A stretch of 64,000 bases of DNA from Rhodanobacter ginsengisoli (GTDB lineage Bacteria > Pseudomonadota > Gammaproteobacteria > Xanthomonadales > Rhodanobacteraceae): positions 186,001-250,000 of the forward strand of contig NZ_JBHSNF010000003.1 in NCBI RefSeq assembly GCF_042657065.1, written 5' to 3'. A program made the translations under genes and the position numbers. Under the pieces are notes generated by a model. That model did not search any database. It was not told the DNA's origin and saw nothing but the letters and a program-made list of their open reading frames with translations. How positions within the stretch are numbered: position 1 is the first letter of the stretch; every line of letters starts with the position of its first letter. This document shows positions 17,483 to 25,591 of this stretch, piece after piece.

Positions 17483-17977
17483 TCACGGGTCGAGCGAAAC
17501 CACGCAGTCGATCCCTGTCCTGGCCATCTTCGCGTAGGGGCAGATGCGCTCGGTATTGCGCACGAGTTCCTCGGCGATCGCGCGATCGACACCCGGCAGG
17601 CAGATGCGGATGTCCGCGCTGAGGGTAAACAGGCCATCGACCGGGTCGCGGCCGAAGGTGACCGAGGCGACGACCTCGGCGTCCGGGATCGCCACGTTCG
17701 CGCGCTTCGCCAGCAGGCTCAACGCGCCATGGAAGCAGGCGGCGTAGCCGGCGGCGAACAGCTGCTCCGGATTGGTCCCGCCGCCCGGCCCGCCCAGTTG
17801 CTCGGGCATGCGCAGTCGCAGGTCGAGCGCGCCATCGTCGGAATGGGCCACGCCGGAGGCGCGGCCATGCCGGGACTCCCCGCCGCTGACGCGCACGGTG
17901 GCCGTGTAGAGCGGCAGGAAGTCCGTTCCCTGATGCTTGTCGAGAAGGGAGATGGGTGGTGGTCGCAGGTCGGTCAT
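17483..17977 (-). CDS. Ohr/OsmC-family organic hydroperoxide resistance protein
   Basis: A 164-residue thiol peroxidase. The two reactive cysteines are present in the typical settings GYAACFHGAL (near residue 78) and ICPYAKMAR (near residue 148). Ohr proteins reduce organic hydroperoxides and peroxynitrite with lipoyl electron donors in the cytosol. I chose the ATG at 17977 (MTDLRPPPISLL); a longer frame upstream lacks family similarity. The neighbours are also stress or detoxification genes, and it runs toward norB1. Confidence 0.88.
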   Translation of the reverse strand: MTDLRPPPISLLDKHQGTDFLPLYTATVRVSGGESRHGRASGVAHSDDGALDLRLRMPEQLGGPGGGTNPEQLFAAGYAACFHGALSLLAKRANVAIPDAEVVASVTFGRDPVDGLFTLSADIRICLPGVDRAIAEELVRNTERICPYAKMARTGIDCVVSLDP

Positions 17978-18020
17978 GATGGACTCGCAGCGCTTCGATC
18001 GTGGACGGTCGTCGGCGGCC

Positions 18021-18134
18021 TCAGGCGAGTGCGCCCTCACGGCTCGTCCGCACGGTTTCGTGCGACGCGCCGATCCATTCCAGCACGATTCGTCCGGCCA
18101 GCGGACTGGCGCCCGGCAGGAAGAAGGGCTTCAC
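18021..18134 (-). pseudogene. Remnant of a glutathione S-transferase N-terminus
   Basis: A 37-codon frame begins at a GTG overlapping the stop of the upstream SDR gene (GTGA). It reads like the first strand-helix-strand of a GST (FFLPGASPLAGRIVLEWIG), then ends at a stop in the second strand. No continuation is seen in the other frames down to the Ohr gene, so the rest is deleted. It could be a random short frame, but the match to the PGACSLA...IVLEELG pattern is good. Confidence 0.4.
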
Positions 18135-18907
18135 GCCGCTGCACCCTGCCGGGCGAACGCCGAGCGGGCGAACCAGTCGTGGAAGTCCTGCTTGCCCAGC
18201 CGCGCGCCGTCGCCCGGGAGCAGGGTGTCCGGCTCCAGCACGGCGCCGAAGTAGGGCGCCTTCGGGTCCGCGACGACCTTGCGCGAATCCCCGGTCGCGG
18301 TGAGGAAGCGTTGCACCCATTCCGCCAACGGCGCCTTCTCGGGACCGGCGATTTCCACCGTGCCGTCGACCGCGGTGCCGAGCGCGTAATCGGCGACCGC
18401 ATCGGCGACGTCGTCCGAAGCGATCGGCTGCATCAGCCCGCTCGAAAGGCGAATCTCCTGCCCCTGGCCGCCGTCTCCGGCGATGCCGCCGAGGAACTCG
18501 AAGAACTGGGTGGAATGGACGATCGTGTATGGGATGCCGGCGCTGCGTATCAGCTTTTCCTGCGCCATCTTGGCGCGGATATACCCGCTCGTCGCGAACG
18601 CGGGACGACCGGTGCCCACCACCGAAAGCGCCACGTGATGCTTCACCCCGGCCTTCTTCTCCGCGGCGACCAGGTGGCGCCCCGACGTTTCGAAGAAATC
18701 CATCACGGCCTTGTCCTCGAACGACGGCGAGTTGGCCACATCCACCACGATGTCCGCGCCCGCCATCGCCGCGTCCAGGCCTTCGCCGGTGACGGCGTCG
18801 ATGCCCTGTGAGGGCGCCGCGGCAACCACCTCGTGGCCGCGCCTGCGCAGGCGCTCGACGACTTTGCTGCCGATGAGTCCGGTACCACCGATGACAACGA
18901 TTTTCAT
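18131..18907 (-). CDS. NmrA-like NAD(P)-binding atypical SDR
   Basis: A 258-residue Rossmann protein with GGTGLIGSKVV at residues 7-17 and no Y-x3-K catalytic pair, as in NmrA/YwnB-type atypical SDRs. These bind NAD(P) and act as redox sensors or quinone/NADPH reductases; the substrate is unknown. The ATG at 18907 follows GGAGG at about 7 bases; a TTG two codons upstream is less likely. It lies downstream of a LysR gene on the same strand, in a group of stress genes. Confidence 0.8.
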   Translation of the reverse strand: MKIVVIGGTGLIGSKVVERLRRRGHEVVAAAPSQGIDAVTGEGLDAAMAGADIVVDVANSPSFEDKAVMDFFETSGRHLVAAEKKAGVKHHVALSVVGTGRPAFATSGYIRAKMAQEKLIRSAGIPYTIVHSTQFFEFLGGIAGDGGQGQEIRLSSGLMQPIASDDVADAVADYALGTAVDGTVEIAGPEKAPLAEWVQRFLTATGDSRKVVADPKAPYFGAVLEPDTLLPGDGARLGKQDFHDWFARSAFARQGAAA

Positions 18908-19033
18908 GGCCAACCTCCGCTTTGCACTGGCGCCAGGGGCGCGTGGTAAGGGGATGCTAGGCGTGACCGTCGACGGCCGGTAGGGCCGCGGGCGGGCTCA
19001 CGGTGTTGCCTGCGACGCACCAATCGCTGCGCC

Positions 19034-20092
19034 TCAGGACGAGCGGCGACGCCAGGCAATGCTTGCCGCGGAGGCGTCCCCCGCCTCGTCCGGCACGGCC
19101 GACCGCACCGGGGTCAGCCCGGTCGCGCACTGCAGGTCCAGTGCGCGCACTCCGGCGGTCATGTGGTCGATGAATACGCGGATCCGCGCCGGCAGCTGCT
19201 GCCGGCTCAGGTAGCAGATGTAGTGCCCGCGATCATCGGGCGCGTACTGCGCAAGGCACGCCACCAGCCGGCCGGCGCGCAGGTGTTCGCTGATCTGGTA
19301 GCCCGCCATCTGCGCGATGCCCTGGCCGTCGAGCACCGCCTGCAGCACCAGTTCGTCGTCGTTGAACGTGCAGGTCGACGTCGGCTGGAACTTCCGGATG
19401 CGACCGCCGACCTTGAATTCCCATTCGAAGATCCGGCCCGACGCCGTACGGAAGTTGATGCAGGTATGCCCGGCCAGGTCCTCCACCTGCCGCGGCAGCC
19501 CATGCGTGCGCATATACGCCGGCGACGCGCAGACCAGCATCGGCATCGGGATCAGCTGCCTGGCGATCACCTGGCTGTCTTCCATGCGACCGTCGCGAAA
19601 GGCCACGTCGACCCGGTCCGCGGTGAAGTCCATCGGACGATCGTCCAGCAGCAGGTCGACGGCGATTTCCGGATAACGCGTGCGAAAGCGGTTGAGCAGC
19701 GGCGCCACGATGCGACGCCCGAAACCCGTCGTGGCGCTGATGCGCAACTGCCCGCGCGGCGGACCTTCACGCAGGTCGCGCATGTCCTCCAGCGCCTGCA
19801 CGATCCGCTCCACCCCCGGATGGCAGTTGCGGTAGAACAGCTCGCCTTCGCGGGTCAGCGAGGTGCTTCGGGTGGTCCGCAGGAACAGTCGCGTGTCGAG
19901 CTGGGCTTCGAGCTTCTGCACGCTGCGGCTCACGGCCGAGCGGCCGATGCCGAGGCGGTCGGCGGCACGGGCGAAACTGCCCTCGGTCGCGACCGCGATG
20001 AACGCCACCACGCCGGCGAAACTTGCGGAAAAGGTCGCGGCGAGAGGGTCGCTGTTCTCGCAATGGGGTGGCTCGGGATGATCGATGGTCAT
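19034..20092 (-). CDS. LysR-family transcriptional regulator
   Basis: A 352-residue LysR protein. The winged HTH lies at about residues 20-80 (AFIAVATEGSFARAADRLGI, then GRSAVSRSVQKLEAQLDTRL), later than usual because of a roughly 20-residue N-terminal extension. The effector domain follows (LRISATTGFGRRIVAPLLNRF). A frame of about 100 further codons upstream is GC-rich noise; ATG 20092 gives the normal family length. It diverges from the AhpD-like/cupin genes across 272 bases, so those are its likely targets. Confidence 0.9.
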   Translation of the reverse strand: MTIDHPEPPHCENSDPLAATFSASFAGVVAFIAVATEGSFARAADRLGIGRSAVSRSVQKLEAQLDTRLFLRTTRSTSLTREGELFYRNCHPGVERIVQALEDMRDLREGPPRGQLRISATTGFGRRIVAPLLNRFRTRYPEIAVDLLLDDRPMDFTADRVDVAFRDGRMEDSQVIARQLIPMPMLVCASPAYMRTHGLPRQVEDLAGHTCINFRTASGRIFEWEFKVGGRIRKFQPTSTCTFNDDELVLQAVLDGQGIAQMAGYQISEHLRAGRLVACLAQYAPDDRGHYICYLSRQQLPARIRVFIDHMTAGVRALDLQCATGLTPVRSAVPDEAGDASAASIAWRRRSS

Positions 20093-20364
20093 TTGTCGGG
20101 TACCGGGGAGATGACGGCTTCGCGTGTCGTCACGAAGCGATGCGAACGCCGGCGTCGGCCGGCCCATACCCGATAGACGTTTCGGTGCCGGCGCCTGTGA
20201 CAGCCTCCGCCGATTGGTGCGCGAAGGGCAACACGGTGAGCCCGTTGACGCGTCTACCGGACGCGCCGCCTCGAACCTACGCTGGGCCCCGCCACGCCAT
20301 CGAGCGCGCTCGGATACCTCAGCCGATCTGGGGCACGACCACACGCCTACGGAGGATTCCCACC

Positions 20365-20844
20365 ATGACTCAACGAGTCGACTATCAGCAGCAATCACCC
20401 GAACTCTTCAAGAAGCTCGTCGCCCTCAGCATGGCGGTGGCGCAGGGCGGTATCGAGGCGACCATCGGTCATCTCGTCGAAATCCGTGCCTCGCAGATCA
20501 ACGGCTGCGCCTTCTGCGTGGACATGCATATCAAGCAGGCACTGATAGGTGGCGAGCGTCCGCTGCGCATCCATCACCTGCCGGTCTGGCGCGAATCCCC
20601 GCTGTTCTCCGAGCGCGAGCGTGCGGCACTGGCCTGGACCGAGGTGCTGACCCAGCTGCCGCCCCACGGCGTGCCGGACGACATCTACACGCTCGCGCGC
20701 GAGCAGTTCTCCGAGAAGGAGCTCACCGAGCTCACCTACGCGGTGATGTCGATCAATGCCTGGAACCGCATCAACGTCGCCTTCACCCCCGTTCCCGGCA
20801 GCGCCGACAAGGCGTACGGGCTCGACAAGGCCGGGCTGGCCTGA
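20365..20844 (+). CDS. AhpD-like carboxymuconolactone decarboxylase-family protein
   Basis: A 159-residue protein with the AhpD-type redox centre CAFCVDMHIKQA (C-x2-C-x3-H) near residue 50, preceded by a conserved EIRASQINGC. Members with this motif act as alkylhydroperoxidases or disulfide reductases. GGAGGA lies 9 bases before the ATG. A cupin gene follows after 84 bases, then a SigJ-like sigma factor. This trio is a familiar stress cassette, here beside a divergent LysR gene. Confidence 0.88.
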   Translation: MTQRVDYQQQSPELFKKLVALSMAVAQGGIEATIGHLVEIRASQINGCAFCVDMHIKQALIGGERPLRIHHLPVWRESPLFSERERAALAWTEVLTQLPPHGVPDDIYTLAREQFSEKELTELTYAVMSINAWNRINVAFTPVPGSADKAYGLDKAGLA

Positions 20845-20928
20845 ATCCCGGCCGACGCGGTGCCGCCGCGTCTGCCCTGTTGCGACGGCCCGGCCCCGCT
20901 GGCGCGGGCCATTCATGAGGACACACCC

Positions 20929-21354
20929 ATGCGCATGTTCAAGACCTTCGGACTGCTGCTCCTGCTCGCCTGTGGCGCGGCGGTCGCCCACCCGACCGGC
21001 AAGACCACCCCCGCATCGACCGCGCCGATGGCCAGGGTCGCGGAGCTGATGACCAAAGCCCTCAAGGACTATCCCGGCAAGGAAGGCAAGATGATCCTGG
21101 TCACCTACCCGCCCGGTTCGGTCGATCCGGTCCATCGCCACTACGCCCATGCCTTCGTCTACGTGCTCGAAGGCCATATCGTGATGGGCCTGAATGGCGA
21201 CAAGCCGGTGACGCTGGGGCCGGGACAGACCTTCTACGAAGGGCCGGACGACGTGCACACCGTCGGCCGTAACGCCAGCAAGACCCGGCCGGCGAAATTC
21301 GTGGTGTTCCTGCTGAAGGACCAGAACAGGCCGGTGCTGATCCCGGAGCATTGA
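20929..21354 (+). CDS. Exported cupin-domain protein
   Basis: A 141-residue protein with a Sec signal (about 20 residues ending at AAVAH) and one small cupin barrel. Metal ligands are visible in DPVHRHYAHAFVYVLEG (two His, one Glu motif region) and GPDDVHTVGRN (His of motif 2). It is expected in the periplasm. Family functions vary widely, so no reaction is assigned; the context suggests oxidative or xenobiotic stress. Confidence 0.82.
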   Translation: MRMFKTFGLLLLLACGAAVAHPTGKTTPASTAPMARVAELMTKALKDYPGKEGKMILVTYPPGSVDPVHRHYAHAFVYVLEGHIVMGLNGDKPVTLGPGQTFYEGPDDVHTVGRNASKTRPAKFVVFLLKDQNRPVLIPEH

Positions 21355-21368
21355 GCGCTTCGCCTGTC

Positions 21369-21401
21369 CGCTTCCGTTCGTCGGGGCGACGGACGGAAGC
21401 G
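21369..21401 (+). terminator. Hairpin between cupin and sigma-factor genes
   Basis: A 9-bp stem (CGCTTCCGT/ACGGAAGCG) encloses a further CGTC/GACG stem and a GGGGC loop, 15 bases after the cupin stop. No T-run follows, so it is a possible attenuator or Rho-assisted end rather than a classical terminator. Confidence 0.45.
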
Positions 21402-21485
21402 CGCGCCCGGACCGGTGCCGGGTGGGGCAATCCGGTGCGGGTCGGCGTACGCTGTGACACCCGCCACGGCATCATTGTTTTCCCG

Positions 21486-22385
21486 ATGGACGCCGCCACC
21501 GCCATCTTTCACGACCTGCACCGGAGGTTGCTGGGCATCGCCTACCGCATGCTCGGCTCGGTCTCGGAATCCGAGGACATCGTGCAGGACGTCTGGCTGC
21601 GCTGGCACGAGGCGGACAAGCAAAACGTCAACAGCGCCGAGGCATGGCTGGTGAGCACCACCACCCGCATCTCGATCGACCGCCTGCGCTCGGCCAAGGC
21701 CCGGCGCGAGCATTACGTGGGCATCTGGCTGCCCGAGCCGGTGCTGACCGAGTGGCCCGCCACGCCCGAGGAGATCGAGGAGCTCTCCAACGAGGTCTCC
21801 GTCGCCTTCCTCACCGTGCTCGAACGTCTGACCCCGGAGGGGCGTGCGGCCTTCCTGTTGCGCGAGGTGTTCGACGTCGACTACGCCGAGGTGGCCGAGG
21901 CGCTGGGCAAGAGCAAGGCCGCCTGTCGCCAGATCGTGCATCGGGCCAGGGCCCGGCTTCGCCAGGAAAGCCCACCACAAACAGCGCCGAGCGAGGCCCA
22001 CCAGAAGCTGATGCGGCGCTTCGCCGAAGCCCTTGCGGAAGGCGACTTCGCCGGCATGAAGTCGATGCTGGCCGATACCGCGGTACTGGTCGGCGACGGC
22101 GGCGGTCATGTCCCCAGCTTTCCCGCGCCGATGGTCGGCGGGCCACGCATCGCCCAGCTCCTGCTCGCCGCCACCCTGCGCTACAAGGACCTGCTGCGCA
22201 TCGAGCTGGCGATGATCAACGGCCAGTACGCCGTGCTGCGCTACATCAACGGCGAGCTGGAATCCGCGCAGTCCTGCGAGATCGACGGCGAACGCGTCAC
22301 CCACATCCACATGCAGCGCAACCCCGAGAAACTGGCCCGGCTGGTGATGTCCCTCGCGCAGCGGCGTGGCCCGCCGGCAACCTGA
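21486..22385 (+). CDS. SigJ-like ECF sigma factor with SnoaL-like C-terminal domain
   Basis: A 299-residue ECF41-type sigma factor. Region 2 is seen at LLGIAYRMLGSVSESEDIVQ and WLRWHEAD; region 4 at LTPEGRAAFLLREVFDVDYA and the HTH ALGKSKAACRQIVHRARARL. From about residue 185 a SnoaL/NTF2-like domain follows, which in this family modulates sigma activity instead of a separate anti-sigma factor. Co-occurrence with the AhpD-like and cupin genes is typical of ECF41. The ATG at 21486 is chosen because upstream sequence lacks family similarity. Confidence 0.9.
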   Translation: MDAATAIFHDLHRRLLGIAYRMLGSVSESEDIVQDVWLRWHEADKQNVNSAEAWLVSTTTRISIDRLRSAKARREHYVGIWLPEPVLTEWPATPEEIEELSNEVSVAFLTVLERLTPEGRAAFLLREVFDVDYAEVAEALGKSKAACRQIVHRARARLRQESPPQTAPSEAHQKLMRRFAEALAEGDFAGMKSMLADTAVLVGDGGGHVPSFPAPMVGGPRIAQLLLAATLRYKDLLRIELAMINGQYAVLRYINGELESAQSCEIDGERVTHIHMQRNPEKLARLVMSLAQRRGPPAT

Positions 22386-22643
22386 GGCACCGAGCGAGGG
22401 AGCGCCCTGGTCGCGTGATCGGTACCGACGCGCCCGGGCACCTGCACACCGCCGCGCCATGGGCACGAAGAGGCGCCGTGCATGGGCGCCCGGGATGACG
22501 CATGGGAAAGCGGGCGACGCGCGGCGTTCCGCGTTTGACGAACATCATCCTGCGATGTAGTCGGAACCCCGTTCATTTTCCAGCCAGCTACGGCGGCAAA
22601 TTTCGCGTAGCCTTCGTGGGCTGACCAGGCGAGCGGGTGGCGA

Positions 22644-24491
22644 ATGCAAAAGAATGTTTCCGGGCACCGCTCGCGGGCTGCCCTGCCGTTGTCGCCGTCC
22701 CTCGATACCACGCTGGTCGCGGCGCACCTGCCGCGCGTCTTCCGGCCGCTGGATCGTCGCGTGCTGCGGATCACCGCCATGGCCCTGTTGCTGGGGGTGG
22801 TGGTCGGCCTGGTGGCGAAGATCCTCACTGCGCTGATCGGCCTCATCACCAACCTGGCTTTCCACGGCCGCTGGAGTTTCGGTTTCGCCAGTCCAGCCGG
22901 AAACCACCTCGGTCTGTGGGTCATCCTCGTACCGGTCGTCGGTGGCCTCGTCGTCGGCATGATGGCTCGTTGGGGCTCGCGTGCGATCCGTGGCCACGGC
23001 ATCCCGGAGGCGATGGAGCAGGTGCTGCTCAACGAGAGCCGCATTCCGCCGATGATCACCTGGCTGAAGCCGCTCTCGTCCGCCATTGCCATCGGCACGG
23101 GCGGGCCGTTCGGCGCGGAAGGCCCGATCATCGCGACGGGCGGCGCGCTGGGTTCGCTCATCGGCCAGGTGGCGCATGTGACGGCTGACGAGCGCAAGAC
23201 CCTGCTGGCGGCCGGTGCCGCGGCCGGCATGGCGGCGGTGTTTGCAGCACCGGTCTCCGCCGTGCTGCTGGCGATCGAGCTGTTGCTGTTCGAGCGTCGC
23301 GCCCGCTCGCTGATTCCCGTGGCTCTGGCCGCGGTGGTCGGCGCCGGCATGCACTTCGTTTTCGAAGGCAGCGCGCCGATGTTCCCCATGCCGTCGGTCG
23401 CCGCACCCGACATGGTCGCACTGGCGAGCTACATCCTGCTCGGCGCCCTGGTGGGCGTGGTGGGTGTCGGCGTCACCCGCCTGACCTATGCCATTGAAGA
23501 CACTTTCGAGAAGCTTCCGATTCACTGGATGTGGTGGCCTGCACTGGGTGGCCTCGTCGTGGGCATGGTCGGCTACATCATGCCCACGACGCTGGGCGTC
23601 GGCTACACCAACATCACCGCCGTCGTCTCGGGCCAGATCGGCCTGGTCGGCCTGATCGGGCTGTGCCTGCTGAAGCTGCTGTCCTGGTCGGTGGCGCTGG
23701 GCAGCGGCACCTCCGGCGGCACGCTGGCGCCGCTGTTCACCATCGGTGGCGCATTGGGTGGCGCATTGGGTATCGCGGCCGTCTCGCTCGCACCGTGGCT
23801 GCATGTCGATCCACGCCTCGCCGCGCTGGTCAGCATGGCCGCGATTTTTTCCGGCGCGTCGCGCGCCTTCCTGACCTCGGTGGTGTTCGCCTTCGAGACC
23901 ACCCAGCAGCCGCACGGCTTGCTGCCCCTGCTGGGCGCCTGCGCGTCGGCCTACCTGGTGTCGGGCTTGATGATGCGCAATACGATCATGACCGAGAAGA
24001 TCGTCCGCCGCGGCGTACGCGTGCCTTCCGAATACAGCGCCGACTATCTCGATCAGGTGCTGGTGCGCGACGCGTGCAGCCGCGAAGTCGTCAGCCTGCA
24101 GGCAAACCGGCGGATATCCGATGTGCGCGACTGGATGGCCGCCGATGTGACGGACGCGAAGCACCAGGGTTTTCCCGTGCTCGACGAAAATGGTCGGTTG
24201 GCCGGCGTGGTGACGCGTCGCGACCTGTTGAATGGCAAGGTCTCCGGTGATGCGTCGGTGGGATCCTTGATCACTCGTCCACCGCTGGTGGTCGAAGAGA
24301 GCCATTCCCTTCGGGAAGCGGCCGATCACATGGTGGAATCGGGTGTCGGCAGGCTGGTGGTGGTGAGCGGAGAAGACTCGGGTCGCCCGGTCGGCATCGT
24401 CACCCGCGGCGACCTGCTCGCTGCCCATGCGCAACGCCTGCGCGAGGCGCGCCACTCCTCGCGGCATTTCGGCGGGAAGAAGCCGGATTGA
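22644..24491 (+). CDS. ClC-family chloride channel/antiporter with CBS pair
   Basis: A 615-residue membrane protein. ClC selectivity motifs are GHGIPEA (residues 117-123) and GPFGAEGP (154-161, with gating Glu159); a third conserved region is GSGTSGGTLAPLF. Two CBS domains occupy the last ~150 residues (VRDWMAADVTD..., VGSLITRPPL...), expected to bind adenine nucleotides. Members move Cl- against H+, or passively. It stands alone, with no recognisable partner gene. Confidence 0.92.
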   Translation: MQKNVSGHRSRAALPLSPSLDTTLVAAHLPRVFRPLDRRVLRITAMALLLGVVVGLVAKILTALIGLITNLAFHGRWSFGFASPAGNHLGLWVILVPVVGGLVVGMMARWGSRAIRGHGIPEAMEQVLLNESRIPPMITWLKPLSSAIAIGTGGPFGAEGPIIATGGALGSLIGQVAHVTADERKTLLAAGAAAGMAAVFAAPVSAVLLAIELLLFERRARSLIPVALAAVVGAGMHFVFEGSAPMFPMPSVAAPDMVALASYILLGALVGVVGVGVTRLTYAIEDTFEKLPIHWMWWPALGGLVVGMVGYIMPTTLGVGYTNITAVVSGQIGLVGLIGLCLLKLLSWSVALGSGTSGGTLAPLFTIGGALGGALGIAAVSLAPWLHVDPRLAALVSMAAIFSGASRAFLTSVVFAFETTQQPHGLLPLLGACASAYLVSGLMMRNTIMTEKIVRRGVRVPSEYSADYLDQVLVRDACSREVVSLQANRRISDVRDWMAADVTDAKHQGFPVLDENGRLAGVVTRRDLLNGKVSGDASVGSLITRPPLVVEESHSLREAADHMVESGVGRLVVVSGEDSGRPVGIVTRGDLLAAHAQRLREARHSSRHFGGKKPD

Positions 24492-24779
24492 AACAGCGCC
24501 CGAAAGAAGGAAGAAGGAGGCGTGGCCAATGAAGCCGCGCCACCCGGCCCCGATGCCCGCCAGGAGCATGCGCTCAGCCACGGGCGCTTCCGGCACATGG
24601 TGGCCCCCGGGCTGCCGGGCCACCTGTCGTCCGCGCGGGCGACCAGGGCTGACCCGCGTGAGGAACGAGGCCTGATCAGCCACGTCCCCTTTGATTCTCT
24701 TCAATTCCTCGTATGGGCGTCGGGTCGTTGAGTCCGCAGCCAACAGCGGGCGGCGAAGTGGTGACCCGGTTTTCCTGCA

Positions 24780-24818
24780 CCCTCTCCCCAGCGGGGAGAG
24801 GGTTGGGGTGAGGGGGCG
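24780..24818. repeat. Dispersed hairpin repeat (CCCTCTCCCC/GGGGAGAGGG type)
   Basis: A 10-bp perfect stem with an AGC loop (24780-24802) is followed by TTGGGGTGAGGGGGCG. I recall this CCCTCTCCC...GGGAGAGGGTTGGGGTGAGGG pattern as a common intergenic element in xanthomonads and relatives. Only one copy is in this window, so its repeated nature here is from memory. Confidence 0.55.
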
Positions 24819-24844
24819 GGTGCTCGCGGGGATCCTTCCCATCC

Positions 24845-24875
24845 GTCACCCCAGCGGAGGCTGGGGCCCAGTGCC
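24845..24875. repeat. Dispersed hairpin repeat (CCCCAGC-GGAG-GCTGGGG type)
   Basis: GTCACCCCAGCGGAGGCTGG and the bases after it form a 7-bp stem with a GGAG loop, then CCCAGTG. It resembles the GTCATCCC(N)GCGAAAGC(N)GGGATCCAGTG family of intergenic repeats in Xanthomonadales. Only one copy is seen here. Confidence 0.5.
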
Positions 24876-25119
24876 TGTCGCTCGCACTGGTTACTCGTGC
24901 TGCGGAACACCGAAGCAAGAGCTTTCGCACGCCGGGCTCTCGGCGCCGAGCCTACAGGGCTAGCAAGAGATAAAGAGAAAACGACGCCCCACTCGGCGCT
25001 TGCCGCCCATCGGGCAACCGCTCCTGCGTCGCCTCAACTCGAGCATCCATGCCTTCGCCATGGCCCGCACTCGGTGCGCCACCGCTGCGCGGTGGCGAAG
25101 GCGGAAGAGCCGAAAACAA

Positions 25120-25144
25120 AAAATCCCGCTTCGAGCGGGATTTT
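25120..25144. terminator. Bidirectional terminator-like hairpin
   Basis: AAAATCCCGCT and AGCGGGATTTT form a perfect 11-bp stem with a TCG loop, with an A-run on one side and T-run on the other. No known gene ends nearby, which makes its presence odd. Confidence 0.75.
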
Positions 25145-25522
25145 CCCAGGTTGCGAATGTCTCGGTTCGGCCAGGAGCAGACGGTCTCCATCTCAAGCGT
25201 CGGCGAGCCGACACCGTTATCTGGATGGGCACTGATTGCCGGAACGAATAAAGCCGTGGTCGCAGGGCCAGTCATGACGTGTGCAATCGAGCGATCCATT
25301 GGCGGGCACTGCTACAACAACCCACTATCTACCAGATCGGTCATGACCGCGGCTGCATGTCCAATCGTGCCCGGTATGACCGATCCCAACGGCGACCCGG
25401 ATCATCAACGTGCATGGTGGGGCAATGAAGATCCGGGGTGCAGGTGCGGAGGTGCGCGCGGATCCTCGCGGCACACGACGCGCGCGGCAAGTTGTCACGG
25501 CGGCGACGCTTCGCATGACGCC

Positions 25523-25536
25523 CTGATGTACATCAG
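25523..25536 (+). promoter_or_regulatory. FNR/Dnr-like box upstream of the porin gene
   Basis: CTGAT-GTAC-ATCAG is a perfect palindrome, extended by one pair on each side. Class II spacing gives a start near 25571 and a 21-base leader containing the AGGGAGAA ribosome site. Confidence 0.75.
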
Positions 25537-25591
25537 GAGTGCGACCCCTGTTGCGCCGGAGACTGCGCGGCAATCAACAGGGAGAACCGCA

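Larger units (their letters stand above)
24492..25521. other. Gene-poor intergenic region of about 1 kb
   Basis: No recognisable gene. It contains two dispersed-repeat-like hairpins (24780-24818 and 24845-24875), a terminator (25120-25144), and short open frames on both strands around 25050-25300 that match nothing I know. A small frame at 24522-24731 lies close behind an AAGGAGG but has no family resemblance. The block separates the stress genes from the denitrification-linked porin. Confidence 0.6.

Noticed and set aside
24522..24731. Small open frame close behind an AAGGAGG
   Set aside because: The GTG is too close to the ribosome site, a frame from ATG 24529 competes, and neither product resembles a known family.
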